Below are positions 7,550 to 15,458 of a stretch of DNA of 18,472 nucleotides, piece by piece. The notes under the pieces were generated by a model. The model did no database searches, was not told the DNA's origin, and worked only from the letters and a program-made list of their open reading frames with translations. How positions within the stretch are numbered: position 1 is the first letter of the stretch; every line of letters starts with the position of its first letter. The stretch is from an uncultured Shinella sp. (GTDB taxonomy: Bacteria; Pseudomonadota; Alphaproteobacteria; Rhizobiales; Rhizobiaceae): the NCBI RefSeq assembly GCF_946479415.1, contig NZ_CAMLFY010000088.1, positions 1-18,472 on the forward strand, given 5' to 3'. The translations under genes and the position numbers were made by a program.

Positions 7550-7578
7550 CGTATAGCTGGAAACCGCGGGGTCGTCAA
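7550..7578 (-). promoter_or_regulatory. Sigma-70-type promoter of rpsT
   Basis: On the minus strand TTGACG (7573-7578) and TATACG (7550-7555) are separated by exactly 17 bp, a near-consensus housekeeping promoter. Transcription would start near 7543, giving a leader of about 120 nt. GANTC sites lie 4 bp upstream of the -35 (7583-7587) and at 7609-7613, the latter overlapping the stop codon of the upstream hydratase gene. Confidence 0.75.
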
Positions 7579-7611
7579 CGCGGATTCTGCAAGAAACGCC
7601 GCCCGGGTGAA

Positions 7612-8385
7612 TCACCGGTTGCCGAAAGTCGGCTTGCGCTTCTCGATGAAGGCCGTCATGCCCTCTTTCTGGTCTTCCGTGGCGAAGAGCGCATGGAAGA
7701 GCCGGCGCTCGGCACGCATGCCTTCCGACAGCACGGTCTCATAGGCGCGGCTTACCGCCTCCTTGGCCATCATGGTCGAAGGCAGCGAAAAGCCCGCGAT
7801 CTTTTCCGCCGCCGCCAAAGCCTCGTCCATGAGCTTTTCCGGCGCGACGACGCGGGCCACCAGACCGCATCGCTCGGCCTCCGCCGCATCCATCATGCGC
7901 CCCGTCAGGATCAGGTCCATCGCCTTCGACTTGCCGAGCGCGCGCGTCAGGCGCTGCGTGCCGCCCATGCCGGGAATGATGCCGAGCGTGATTTCCGGCT
8001 GGCCGAACTTCGCCGTCTCCGAGGCAATGATGAAATCGCACATCATGGCGACCTCGCAGCCGCCGCCCAGCGCAAAGCCGCTGACGGCGGCAATCATCGG
8101 CTTACGGCAGGCGGCAACCTCATCCCAGCCGGCAGCAAGGTCTTCGACCACGGCCTCGGCAAAGCCGTAGGGCTGCATTTCCTTGATATCGGCGCCGGCG
8201 GCAAAGGCCTTTTCCGAGCCGGTAAGGACGATGGCGCCGATACCGGCATCCGCCTCGAAGCCGGCGAGAACGCTCTTCAGCTCCTCCAGCAGCTTGCGGT
8301 TCAGCGCATTCAGCGCCTGCGGCCGGTTGAGCGTGATGAGGCCGACACGTCCGCGCGTCTCCACCAGCAGGGTTTCATAGGCCAT
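7612..8385 (-). CDS. Enoyl-CoA hydratase (crotonase family)
   Basis: The enzyme adds water across the 2,3 double bond of enoyl-CoA in fatty-acid or related acyl-CoA breakdown. The 257-residue length matches mitochondrial-type short-chain hydratases. Both catalytic glutamates are present: Glu111 in [13 protein letters not shown] and Glu131 in [21 protein letters not shown]. The oxyanion-hole segments are [10 protein letters not shown] (60-70) and ALGGG (105-109). The start at 8385 has AGGAG six bases upstream; longer open sequence towards 8709 lies inside mutM and is not part of the gene. It begins 17 bp after the mutM stop on the same strand, so the two are probably co-transcribed, although no functional link is obvious. 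A role in phenylacetate or another acyl-CoA pathway cannot be excluded. Confidence 0.94.
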   Translation of the reverse strand: MAYETLLVETRGRVGLITLNRPQALNALNRKLLEELKSVLAGFEADAGIGAIVLTGSEKAFAAGADIKEMQPYGFAEAVVEDLAAGWDEVAACRKPMIAAVSGFALGGGCEVAMMCDFIIASETAKFGQPEITLGIIPGMGGTQRLTRALGKSKAMDLILTGRMMDAAEAERCGLVARVVAPEKLMDEALAAAEKIAGFSLPSTMMAKEAVSRAYETVLSEGMRAERRLFHALFATEDQKEGMTAFIEKRKPTFGNR

Positions 8386-8402
8386 GTGTCTCTCCTCTTG
8401 AA

Positions 8403-9293
8403 TTACTTCTGGCAGTCGGCGCAGTAGAACGTCGATCGCCCGCTCTGCACGATGCGGCCGATCGTGCTCGTGCAGCCCGGTGTCCGGCAAGGCTCCCCGG
8501 CGCGATCGTATGCGGAAAACGAGTGCTGGAAATAGCCGAGCGAGCCATCGGCACGGATATGGTCGCGCAGCGTCGAGCCTCCGGCCTCGATGGCGTCGGC
8601 AATCACCTGTCGGATCGCCTCGGTCAACGCGAGAAGCTCCTTCTTCGGCTTGCCGGCCGCCGTCACAAGCGTGCCGGCATGGCGTTCCGGCGACAGATGC
8701 GCGCGCCACAGCGCCTCGCAGACATAGATATTGCCGAGACCGGCAATGTTCTTCTGGTCGAGCAGCGCCGCCTTCAGCGGCGTCTGCCGGCCGCGAAATT
8801 TTGCGGCGATGTAATCGGCATCGAGCGTGTTGCCCGTCGGCTCGGCGCCGAGATCGCGGAAGAAGGCGTGAGCGGCAATGTCCTCGCGCTTGGCGAGATC
8901 CATGAAGCCGAAGCGGCGCGGGTCGTTATAGACGACGCGGCGCTCGCCCTCCGGTGTCTCCAGATGGAAGACGACGTGGTCGTGGCGCGTGTCCTTGCTG
9001 CGCGGCATGTGGAAATCGCCGGGCGCCTCGACGGCGTCTGCCCCCTCCACCCGGAAAGAGCCGGACATGCCGAGATGGGCGATGACGACATCGCCGCCCT
9101 CGAGATCGATCAGCAGATATTTGGCACGCCGGCCAAGCGAGGTGACGCGCCGCCCCTCGAGCTTTTCGGCGAAGGCGGGCGGAAAGGGAAAACGCAAATC
9201 GGGACGGCGCAGCTCCGCACGGCGGATCCGCGCTCCCTCCATGACGGGGGCGAGGCCGCGCTTGACCGTTTCCACTTCCGGCAGTTCCGGCAT
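8403..9293 (-). CDS. mutM: Formamidopyrimidine-DNA glycosylase (Fpg/MutM)
   Basis: MutM removes 8-oxoguanine and ring-opened purines and cuts the abasic site (bifunctional glycosylase/AP lyase). The N-terminus [10 protein letters not shown] supplies the catalytic Pro2 (the N-terminal residue after Met removal) and Glu3. Lys58 in RRAKYLL matches the conserved catalytic lysine. The helix-two-turn-helix domain includes [23 protein letters not shown]. The C-terminal zinc finger is C269-x4-C274 ... C291-x2-C294, ending [10 protein letters not shown]; the first pair is spaced x4 rather than the x2 of E. coli. At 296 residues it is longer than the 269 of E. coli. AGGAG is six bases before the ATG. 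It is divergent from ubiE across 175 bp and precedes the enoyl-CoA hydratase gene. Confidence 0.97.
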   Translation of the reverse strand: MPELPEVETVKRGLAPVMEGARIRRAELRRPDLRFPFPPAFAEKLEGRRVTSLGRRAKYLLIDLEGGDVVIAHLGMSGSFRVEGADAVEAPGDFHMPRSKDTRHDHVVFHLETPEGERRVVYNDPRRFGFMDLAKREDIAAHAFFRDLGAEPTGNTLDADYIAAKFRGRQTPLKAALLDQKNIAGLGNIYVCEALWRAHLSPERHAGTLVTAAGKPKKELLALTEAIRQVIADAIEAGGSTLRDHIRADGSLGYFQHSFSAYDRAGEPCRTPGCTSTIGRIVQSGRSTFYCADCQK

Positions 9294-9468
9294 GTTCGTC
9301 TCCTTGAACGGGATTTAACCTTGGGCGCATTTGCCGCGCTCCGGCATTTCCCTCTCGGCAATCTATGTCCTATATACCCGGCGAAGCGTTCAGATAGCGC
9401 GGCCAAAGCCAAATCGCTATGGTCTTCGCACCAATATGGCTGCGACAGACCGGCCCATGGAGACGATG

Positions 9469-10245
9469 ATGACGGAACAGCGCACATCCGCAGATGGCGG
9501 CATGGCAACCTCCTACGGCTTTCGCGAGGTTCGCGAGGGCGAAAAGCAGGCGCTGGTCAACGACGTCTTCCACAAGGTCGCCAAGCGCTACGACATCATG
9601 AACGACGTCATGTCCGCCGGCCTGCACCGGGCCTGGAAGGACGCGATGATCGCAAGCCTCAACCCGCGCAAGGATGCCGCCTACAGGACGCTCGACGTTG
9701 CCGGCGGCACCGGCGATATCGCCTTCCGCATCATCGAGGCCTCCGATCGCCTGGCGCACTCCACCGTGCTCGACATCAACGGCTCGATGCTCGGTGTCGG
9801 CGCCGACCGTGCGGCGAAGAAGGGGCTGTCGGCCAATCTCGATTTCGTCGAGGCCAATGCCGAAGACCTGCCCTTCGAGGCCAACAGCTTCGACGCCTAT
9901 ACGATCGCCTTCGGCATCCGTAACGTGCCGCGCATCGATGTCGCGCTGTCGGAAGCTTACCGGGTGCTGAAGCGCGGCGGGCGCCTGCTGGTGCTGGAAT
10001 TCTCCGAAGTCGAAATGCCGCTGCTCGACAAGGTCTATGACGCCTGGTCGTTCAACGCGATCCCGCAATTCGGCAAGATGATCACCGGCGATGCCGAGCC
10101 TTACCAGTATCTCGTGGAATCGATCCGCAAGTTCCCCAACCAGGAAGATTTCGCCGCGATGATCCGCACCGCCGGTTTTTCGCGCGTGAACTACACCAAT
10201 TACACCGGCGGTATCGCCGCGCTGCATTCGGGCTGGAAGCTCTGA
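9469..10245 (+). CDS. ubiE: Demethylmenaquinone/ubiquinone C-methyltransferase UbiE
   Basis: UbiE is the SAM-dependent C-methyltransferase of ubiquinone (2-polyprenyl-6-methoxy-1,4-benzoquinol) synthesis. The 258-residue protein contains the SAM-binding motif [12 protein letters not shown] at 75-86, and the family signatures [25 protein letters not shown] and [26 protein letters not shown], ending in [17 protein letters not shown]. Upstream in-frame ATGs occur at 9331, 9436 and 9457, but GGAG at 9459-9462 supports the ATG pair at 9466/9469. [18 protein letters not shown] also fits rhizobial UbiE, so the upstream extension is unlikely. It is followed after 37 bp by ubiB, forming a quinone-synthesis pair. 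Confidence 0.96.
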   Translation: MTEQRTSADGGMATSYGFREVREGEKQALVNDVFHKVAKRYDIMNDVMSAGLHRAWKDAMIASLNPRKDAAYRTLDVAGGTGDIAFRIIEASDRLAHSTVLDINGSMLGVGADRAAKKGLSANLDFVEANAEDLPFEANSFDAYTIAFGIRNVPRIDVALSEAYRVLKRGGRLLVLEFSEVEMPLLDKVYDAWSFNAIPQFGKMITGDAEPYQYLVESIRKFPNQEDFAAMIRTAGFSRVNYTNYTGGIAALHSGWKL

Positions 10246-10282
10246 GCATGGCCCGCCCCTCCTCCAGACAGCATCGTTCCGC

Positions 10283-11857
10283 ATGAGTATGATCGGCGCC
10301 TATCTTCGCCTTGCCCGCGTGGGCTGGGTTCTCGTGCGCGAGGGCGTCGTCTCGGCGCTGCCCACCGAGGGCATGCCGCCGCTTGCCCGCACCGCACACG
10401 CCTTTGCCGGCCTGCTGGAGCGCCGTAAGGCCTCGCGCGAAGACCGCGGCGACCGGCTTGCCCGCGCCATCGAGCGCCTCGGCCCCTCCTATGTGAAGAT
10501 GGGCCAGTTCCTGGCGACACGCCCCGACGTGGTCGGCGCCGAGATCGCGGTGGAGCTTTCCGCCCTGCAGGACCGCATGGCCACCTTCCCGCGGGACGCG
10601 GCCGTCGCCACGGTCGAGGGTTCGCTCGGCCGCACGCTCGACGATCTCTATGTGGATTTCGGCGACCCCGTCGCCGCCGCGTCGATCGCGCAGGTCCATC
10701 CCGCGACGGTGCGCGATGCCAATGGCGAGCGCAAGGTCGCGGTGAAGGTCATCCGCCCCGGCGTGCGCCAGCGTTTCGCCCACGATCTCGAAGCGATGTA
10801 TGCGGCAGCGCATCTTCAGGAAACCATCCTGCCCAACACGCGCCGCCTCAAGCCGGTCGAAGTGACGCGCACACTGGAGCAGACGACGAAGGTCGAGATG
10901 GACCTTCGTCTGGAGGCCGCAGCCCTTTCGGAACTCGGCGAGAACACCGATGACGATCCCGGCTTCCGGGTGCCCAAGGTCGACTGGGAGCGCACCGGAC
11001 GCGACGTCGTCACCATGGAATGGATCGACGGCATCAAGATGTCGGATGTCGAGGGCCTGCGCGCCGCCGGCCACGACCTCAACAGGCTCGCCGACACGCT
11101 GATCCAGTCCTTCCTGCGCCACACGCTGCGCGACGGCTTCTTCCATGCCGACATGCACCAGGGCAATCTGTTCGTCGATCCGCAAGGGGTCATCGTCGCA
11201 GTCGACATGGGCATCGTCGGCCGGCTCGGCAAGAAGGAGCGCCGCTTCCTCGCCGAAATCCTCTACGGCTTCATCACCCGCGATTACCAGCGCGTCGCCG
11301 ACGTGCACTTCGAGGCCGGCTACGTGCCCTCGCACCACGATACGGCAAGCTTCGCCCAGGCGATCCGCGCCATCGGCGAGCCGATCCATGGTCAGCCGGC
11401 CGAGACGATCTCGATGGCGAAGCTGCTCACCCTGCTCTTCGAGGTGACGGAACTCTTCGACATGGAGACCCGCACCGAGCTCGTCATGCTGCAGAAGACC
11501 ATGGTCGTGGTGGAAGGCGTGTCGCGCACGCTGAACCCGCGCTTTAACATGTGGAAGGCCTCCGAAGGCGTCGTCGGCGACTGGATCCGCGACAATCTCG
11601 GCCCGAAACGCCTGCTGACCGACCTGCGCGACGGCGCCCATGCCGCCCTCCGCCTCGCCGAAGCCGCCCCGGAGATCGCTGCCAAGGCCGAAAAACTCTC
11701 GCAGGACCTGACCTCGATGGCCGAAAAAGGCCTGCGGTTCGATGCGGAAACCGCCGAAGCCATCGGCCGTTCGGAAGCCCGTCATGGCCGCTCGGGGCGC
11801 ATCGCGCTCTGGGTTATTGCGGCAACGCTGGTCTATATCGCCTGGAAACTCGGCTGA
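10283..11857 (+). CDS. ubiB: UbiB family atypical kinase/ATPase of ubiquinone biosynthesis
   Basis: UbiB (ADCK/COQ8 family) is a membrane-bound protein-kinase-like ATPase needed for ubiquinone synthesis. Family marks in the 524 residues are YVKMGQFLATRPD (KxGQ at 72-75), the Ala-rich loop AAAS at 131-134, VAVKVIRPG with Lys155, HADMHQGN at 288-295 and DMG at 308-310 in place of DFG. Most relatives read HADPHPGN in the catalytic loop, so MHQ is a mild variant. Only one clear C-terminal membrane segment (IALWVIAATLVYIAWKLG) is visible. ATG at 10283 or 10289 could start the protein; neither has a strong ribosome site, and translational coupling to ubiE 37 bp upstream is possible. Confidence 0.95.
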   Translation: MSMIGAYLRLARVGWVLVREGVVSALPTEGMPPLARTAHAFAGLLERRKASREDRGDRLARAIERLGPSYVKMGQFLATRPDVVGAEIAVELSALQDRMATFPRDAAVATVEGSLGRTLDDLYVDFGDPVAAASIAQVHPATVRDANGERKVAVKVIRPGVRQRFAHDLEAMYAAAHLQETILPNTRRLKPVEVTRTLEQTTKVEMDLRLEAAALSELGENTDDDPGFRVPKVDWERTGRDVVTMEWIDGIKMSDVEGLRAAGHDLNRLADTLIQSFLRHTLRDGFFHADMHQGNLFVDPQGVIVAVDMGIVGRLGKKERRFLAEILYGFITRDYQRVADVHFEAGYVPSHHDTASFAQAIRAIGEPIHGQPAETISMAKLLTLLFEVTELFDMETRTELVMLQKTMVVVEGVSRTLNPRFNMWKASEGVVGDWIRDNLGPKRLLTDLRDGAHAALRLAEAAPEIAAKAEKLSQDLTSMAEKGLRFDAETAEAIGRSEARHGRSGRIALWVIAATLVYIAWKLG

Positions 11858-11894
11858 ACTTGACCGGCGCCAGTCCGGCGCTAGTCTTTCCGCC

Positions 11895-12698
11895 ATGACC
11901 GAAAAACCGCTGAGCGTGACCGAACCGCGACCCTTTCTCGAACGGGCGCGGCGGCAGTTGCGCGGGCTGTATTTCGGGCGGGACCGGGAGGCGGTGCGGT
12001 TTCAGCTGGCGATGCTGTTCATAGACGTCGCCGTGCTCGTCTTCTTCATCGCCGGGCCGTACCTGCGCACCGGCCCGGCCTATGTCATCGTCGACTATGC
12101 GATTGCGGCGGTCATCGCCTTCGAGCTTGCCGCACGAGCGCTGATTGCGCCGAACCTGCGCTACTGGCTGCTACGGCCGATGACCTGGGTGGACATCGTC
12201 ATTCTCGGCACGCTGCTCTTTCCAAACCAGCTGCACAACTTCGCCTTCCTGCGCGTCCTGCGCATCTGGGCGATCAGCCAGAGCAAACTCGTGACGGTGC
12301 TCTTGCGGCGTGTCGGCTATGGCTATCTGGAAGACGTCATCCAGGCCTGCGTCAACTTTCTCGTCTTCCTCTTCCTCGTCACCGGCTTCGTCTACAGCAA
12401 CTTCTTCTACGGCGCCGATGGCTTCGAGGGTTTCGTCGATGCGCTCTATTTCTCCGTCGCGACGGTCACGACGACGGGCTTCGGCGATATCACGCTGCCC
12501 GGCACGCTTGGAAAACTCACCTCGATCGTCACGATGATCGTCGGCATCTCGCTTTTCGTGCGCCTCGCGCAGGCGATCGTCCGGCCTTACAAGGTAAACT
12601 TCCCCTGCCCGCAATGCGGCCTCTCGCGCCATGAAGCCGATGCCGTGCACTGCAAGGCCTGCGGCCATGTGCTCAACATTCCCGACGAAGGCACCTGA
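11895..12698 (+). CDS. Voltage-gated-like ion channel with C-terminal zinc ribbon
   Basis: The 267-residue membrane protein has about six hydrophobic segments. S1-S3 lie near 38-58, 63-85 and 97-112. An arginine-bearing S4-like stretch (FLRVLRIWAISQSK, with Arg120, Arg123, Lys131) follows. The pore module spans S5 (147-170), the pore helix and the filter TTTGFGD at 192-198, then S6 (about 205-228). TGFGD resembles the K+ filter TVGYGD. After S6 come C238-x2-C241 and C253-x2-C256, a compact zinc ribbon ending near the C-terminus, presumably cytoplasmic. Potassium selectivity is likely but unproven. The ATG at 11895 is chosen because longer frames run back into ubiB. The gene starts 37 bp after ubiB and may be co-transcribed. 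Confidence 0.88.
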   Translation: MTEKPLSVTEPRPFLERARRQLRGLYFGRDREAVRFQLAMLFIDVAVLVFFIAGPYLRTGPAYVIVDYAIAAVIAFELAARALIAPNLRYWLLRPMTWVDIVILGTLLFPNQLHNFAFLRVLRIWAISQSKLVTVLLRRVGYGYLEDVIQACVNFLVFLFLVTGFVYSNFFYGADGFEGFVDALYFSVATVTTTGFGDITLPGTLGKLTSIVTMIVGISLFVRLAQAIVRPYKVNFPCPQCGLSRHEADAVHCKACGHVLNIPDEGT

Positions 12699-12832
12699 GC
12701 GCGGAAACACCCCGTCTTGGCCCGCTGCGACGACTTGCGGCAACGCGTGAAGGTGTTACTTTAGCAAGGCCGGAACAACCGGCGCATTGCAGTGCAGACC
12801 GTATTCTCCAGGGGCCAAAGGGGAGCCGTCCC

Positions 12833-13060
12833 ATGCGCAAGATCATGCTTTTATCCGCCATTGCCGCCTTGTCCTTCAGCAGCTTCGCCGCACCCGCCTT
12901 TGCCGGCAGGATGCCGGACGGGTCGGGTCTCCAGACCACCGGCACCGTCGAATTCGTGACCCATTACTATGGCCACAAGCCGAAGTGTTTCTGGAAGAAA
13001 ATCAAGAAATACGACTATTACGGCAACCTCATCATCAAGAAGGTGAAGGTCTGCCACTAA
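12833..13060 (+). CDS. Small secreted basic protein of unknown function
   Basis: The 75-residue product is not recognised as a named family. Residues 1-24 are a clear Sec signal peptide: MRK, a hydrophobic core (MLLSAIAALSFSSF) and a signal-peptidase site at AFA-GRM. The mature part of about 51 residues is lysine-rich (KPKCFWKKIKKYDYYGN, IIKKVKVC), aromatic, and has exactly two cysteines (52 and 74) that could form one disulfide in the periplasm. GGGGAG lies seven bases before the ATG at 12833, supporting real translation. It stands alone between the channel gene and coaBC, with 134 bp upstream and 105 bp downstream. A structural, envelope or antimicrobial role is conceivable, but nothing in the sequence decides. 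Confidence 0.78.
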   Translation: MRKIMLLSAIAALSFSSFAAPAFAGRMPDGSGLQTTGTVEFVTHYYGHKPKCFWKKIKKYDYYGNLIIKKVKVCH

Positions 13061-13105
13061 GGCATCCGCGCCGGCCAAGGCTTGGAAATGCTGCGGCAAC
13101 GGGGT

Positions 13106-13124
13106 AGGACGGGATGACCGTCCT
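13106..13124. terminator. Small hairpin between secreted-protein gene and coaBC
   Basis: AGGACGG (13106-13112) and CCGTCCT (13118-13124) form a perfect 7-bp stem with a 5-nt loop, 45 bases after the stop of the small secreted gene. No T-run follows, so termination is uncertain; it may instead lie in the coaBC leader. Confidence 0.35.
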
Positions 13125-13165
13125 CTCCGGGGTCGGTCTTGCGCCTCTCGAGCCCGGGACTTGCC

Positions 13166-14371
13166 ATGCCGCTTTCAGGAAAACGCATTCTCCTCGTCAT
13201 ATCGGGCGGCATCGCCGCCTATAAGAGCCTCGACCTCATCCGCCGCCTGCGCGAGCGCGGCGCGGAAGTACGGCCGGTCATGACGGCGGGCGCGCAGCAA
13301 TTCGTGACGCCGCTGGCCGTTGGCGCGCTGTCGTCGGGCCATGTCTATACGGAGCTCTTTTCCCGCGAGGACGAGCAGGATGTCGGCCATATCCGGCTGG
13401 CGCGCGATTGCGACCTGATCGTCGTCGCGCCCGCCACGGCCGACCTGATGGCCAAGATGGCGAACGGCCTTGCCGACGATCTCGCTTCCACCGTGCTGCT
13501 CGCCACCGACCGCCCGGTTCTGGTGGCGCCGGCCATGAACCCGAAAATGTGGGCGCATGCCGCGACGCGCCGCAATGTCGAGACGCTGCGCAAGGATGGC
13601 ATCGCCTTCATCGGCCCCAATGCCGGCGAGATGGCGGAAAGCGGCGAAGCCGGCTTCGGGCGCATGGCCGAGCCGCTGGAGATCGTCGCGGCCGTCGAGG
13701 GCCTGCTCGATGGCGGCGCAAAGCCGCTCGCCGGCCGCACGGCCGTGGTGACGTCAGGCCCGACGCATGAGCCGATCGACCCCGTACGCTACATCGCCAA
13801 CCGCTCCTCCGGCCGGCAGGGTCATGCCATTGCCGCCGCCCTCGCCCGGCTCGGTGCGGATGTGACGCTCGTGTCCGGCCCTGTCACGATCCCCGACCCC
13901 AAGGGCGTGAAGGTCATCCATGTCGAGCAGGCGGCCGAGATGCTCGACGCCGTACTGGCCCGGCTGCCCGCCGATATCGCCGTGATGGTCGCCGCCGTCG
14001 CCGATTGGCGCGTGGCCACGCCGAACGTTGAAAAGATCAAGAAACAGCCGGGCGAAGGCCCGCCGCCACTGATGCTTTCGGAAAATCCCGATATCCTGAA
14101 GACCGTTGGCCATCACAAGAAACGCCCGAACGTCGTCGTTGGCTTTGCCGCGGAAACGCAGGATGTGGAGAGCAACGGCCGCGTCAAGCTTCAGAAGAAG
14201 GGCGCGGACCTGATCGTCGCCAATGACGTCTCGCCGGAAACCGGCATCATGGGCGGCACACGCAACAGCGTGAAGCTGATCACCGCCGAAGGCATCGAGG
14301 CCTGGCCGGACCTCTCCAAGGATGACGTGGCGGACCGCCTCGCGGGCTGGATCGCCGCGCGGCTTACTTGA
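13166..14371 (+). CDS. coaBC: Bifunctional phosphopantothenoylcysteine decarboxylase / phosphopantothenate-cysteine ligase
   Basis: CoaBC couples 4'-phosphopantothenate to cysteine (CoaB) and decarboxylates the product (CoaC, FMN-dependent) in coenzyme A synthesis. The 401 residues comprise CoaC at about 5-185 and CoaB at about 190-400. CoaC shows SGGIAAYK (13-20), the catalytic His75 in VGHIRLAR, and PAMN at 122-125 (Asn125). The clamp loop reads MAESGEAGFGRMAEP, with Ser159 where E. coli Dfp has the catalytic Cys158. CoaB shows SGPTHEPIDPVRYIANRSSG (Asn212), AAVADWR, the conserved KIKK (Lys290) and VGFAAET. ATG at 13166 fits the family start; no strong ribosome site precedes it, and a TTG at 13139 is a poor alternative. 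The 3' end overlaps the convergent amidotransferase gene by 8 bp. Confidence 0.95.
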   Translation: MPLSGKRILLVISGGIAAYKSLDLIRRLRERGAEVRPVMTAGAQQFVTPLAVGALSSGHVYTELFSREDEQDVGHIRLARDCDLIVVAPATADLMAKMANGLADDLASTVLLATDRPVLVAPAMNPKMWAHAATRRNVETLRKDGIAFIGPNAGEMAESGEAGFGRMAEPLEIVAAVEGLLDGGAKPLAGRTAVVTSGPTHEPIDPVRYIANRSSGRQGHAIAAALARLGADVTLVSGPVTIPDPKGVKVIHVEQAAEMLDAVLARLPADIAVMVAAVADWRVATPNVEKIKKQPGEGPPPLMLSENPDILKTVGHHKKRPNVVVGFAAETQDVESNGRVKLQKKGADLIVANDVSPETGIMGGTRNSVKLITAEGIEAWPDLSKDDVADRLAGWIAARLT

Positions 14372-15185
14372 CGAGGCTGAGCTTCGCGTCCATGGCGCTG
14401 GCCGGGCGGCCGGCGGGCGAGAAGATGCGCACATCGACGCCGTTTTCGCCGAGCACCACGGCGCTGCCATCGGGGATTTCCACCCAGGCTTCCGTATCGT
14501 CGTTCAAGGGCTCGGAGACGAGGCAATAGCCGCCCGTCTCGCCCATCGGCGCGGCATAGAGCGTCGGGGCCTTGTAGTCCGTCGCGTAGCGCACGGCATA
14601 GAGCTGCTTGCCATCCGTGAAGGCGGCGGTGAAGCGCACCAGCACATGACGTTCGAGATGGGCGGCGAGACGCTCGACGAAGGCGATGGTCTCGGCCATC
14701 GCGCCGAGCGGATCGCGCGCCAGACCGAATTGCAGCGCCAGCAGGAACAGCAGTTCGGAATCCGTCGAGCCGGTGCGGGCGTGATAGAGATCGTTGTCGA
14801 GCATGGTTTCGAGCGGCCGGCGCAGATGCTCGAAATCGGCGATCTGGCCATTGTGCATGAAGGACCAGATGCCGTTGACGAAGGGATGGCAATTGTCGCG
14901 CCGCGTGCCGCCGCCGGTCGCAGCCCGCACATGAGCGAGGAACAGCGGCGAGCGGACCTGGCTTGCGATGCTGCGCAAGTTACAATCCGACCAGGCAGGC
15001 AGGATATCGCGGTAGCGGCCGGGCTCCGGGCGCTCGCCATACCAGGCGATGCCGAAACCGTCGCCGTTGGTGGCCGTCTTGGCGCGGGTGGCGCAGTGGG
15101 ATTGTTCGATCAGCGAGTGCGCGGGCGAGGACACCAGTTCCTCAAGGAAAAGCGGCTCTCCGCGATAGGCTGCCCAACGGCACAT
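14364..15185 (-). CDS. Class II glutamine amidotransferase (YafJ/EgtC-like)
   Basis: This 273-residue protein is a stand-alone N-terminal-nucleophile (Ntn) glutaminase domain. Cys2 directly after the initiator Met (MCRWAAYRGEP) is the nucleophile. Further class II marks are NGDGFGIAWY (40-49), HVRAATGGG (85-93), DNCHPFVNGIWSFMHNGQI (97-115) and GSTDSELLF near 140. It should release ammonia from glutamine or cleave a gamma-glutamyl amide. EgtC of ergothioneine synthesis is a relative, but no egt genes are in view, so the substrate is open. The stop (14364-14366) lies inside the 3' end of coaBC. The ribosome site is weak (GGGAAG). It is divergent from the pirin gene across 273 bp. Confidence 0.9.
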   Translation of the reverse strand: MCRWAAYRGEPLFLEELVSSPAHSLIEQSHCATRAKTATNGDGFGIAWYGERPEPGRYRDILPAWSDCNLRSIASQVRSPLFLAHVRAATGGGTRRDNCHPFVNGIWSFMHNGQIADFEHLRRPLETMLDNDLYHARTGSTDSELLFLLALQFGLARDPLGAMAETIAFVERLAAHLERHVLVRFTAAFTDGKQLYAVRYATDYKAPTLYAAPMGETGGYCLVSEPLNDDTEAWVEIPDGSAVVLGENGVDVRIFSPAGRPASAMDAKLSLVK

Positions 15186-15235
15186 GACACTTCCCGCTTG
15201 TTTGGACCGGCGCGAACCGGTGTGAGATACGACGC

Positions 15236-15264
15236 ATTAACCATGGCATTGCCCGGATTTTCAA
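15236..15264 (-). promoter_or_regulatory. Candidate promoter of the glutamine amidotransferase gene
   Basis: On the minus strand TTGAAA (15259-15264) and GTTAAT (15236-15241) are 17 bp apart, placing a start about 45 nt before the ATG. AACGCA (15263-15268) and TGCGTT (15281-15286) form an inverted repeat with a 12-bp spacer at the upstream edge of the -35, a possible operator. Support is by match and spacing only. Confidence 0.4.
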
Positions 15265-15365
15265 CGCAAATGGGTAAAAATGCGTTAACGAATGTAAACG
15301 GGGCGACACCATGCGTGTCATTCTGATGACAGAAGCCGCGCAGGGCAGTTTCCGGCGGAACAGGA

Positions 15366-15426
15366 TTTTGTGAACAGTCCGTTCTGTGGCGGCCAGATTT
15401 CGTGAACGATGGCCGGAGCGTATAAG
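15366..15426 (+). promoter_or_regulatory. Candidate promoter and direct repeat upstream of the pirin gene
   Basis: TATAAG at 15421-15426 is a good -10 whose start point would lie about 26 nt before the pirin ATG; the -35 (TTTCGT or TTCGTG near 15398) is weak. TTTTGTGAAC (15366-15375) recurs as TTTCGTGAAC (15398-15407), 32 bp apart, about three helical turns, with the second copy over the -35. A weak -35 overlapped by a repeated site would suit activator control, but this is inference. Confidence 0.35.
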
Positions 15427-15458
15427 GGCTCCAACACTCCAAACGAAAGGACTTCCCC

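Noticed and set aside
9348..9376. Promoter for ubiE with TATATA at 9371-9376
   Set aside because: The -10-like TATATA has no acceptable -35 at 16-18 bp (TTCCCT-like only), so I did not list it as a feature.
8523..9923. A 466-codon plus-strand frame opposite mutM and into ubiE
   Set aside because: mutM (minus) and ubiE (plus, other frame) are both certain; this frame shows only compositional bias.
11866..11884. GC-rich small inverted repeat between ubiB and the channel gene
   Set aside because: A 5-bp stem with no tail; too weak to call a terminator in a 37-bp gap where co-transcription is likely.
10082..11896. A 604-codon minus-strand frame opposite ubiB
   Set aside because: UbiB is unmistakable on the plus strand with all family motifs; the opposite product has no recognisable domain and is a codon-bias mirror.
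12769..12783. GCCGG-AACAA-CCGGC hairpin before the small secreted gene
   Set aside because: Only 5-bp arms and no T-run; repeats of this size are expected often in GC-rich DNA.
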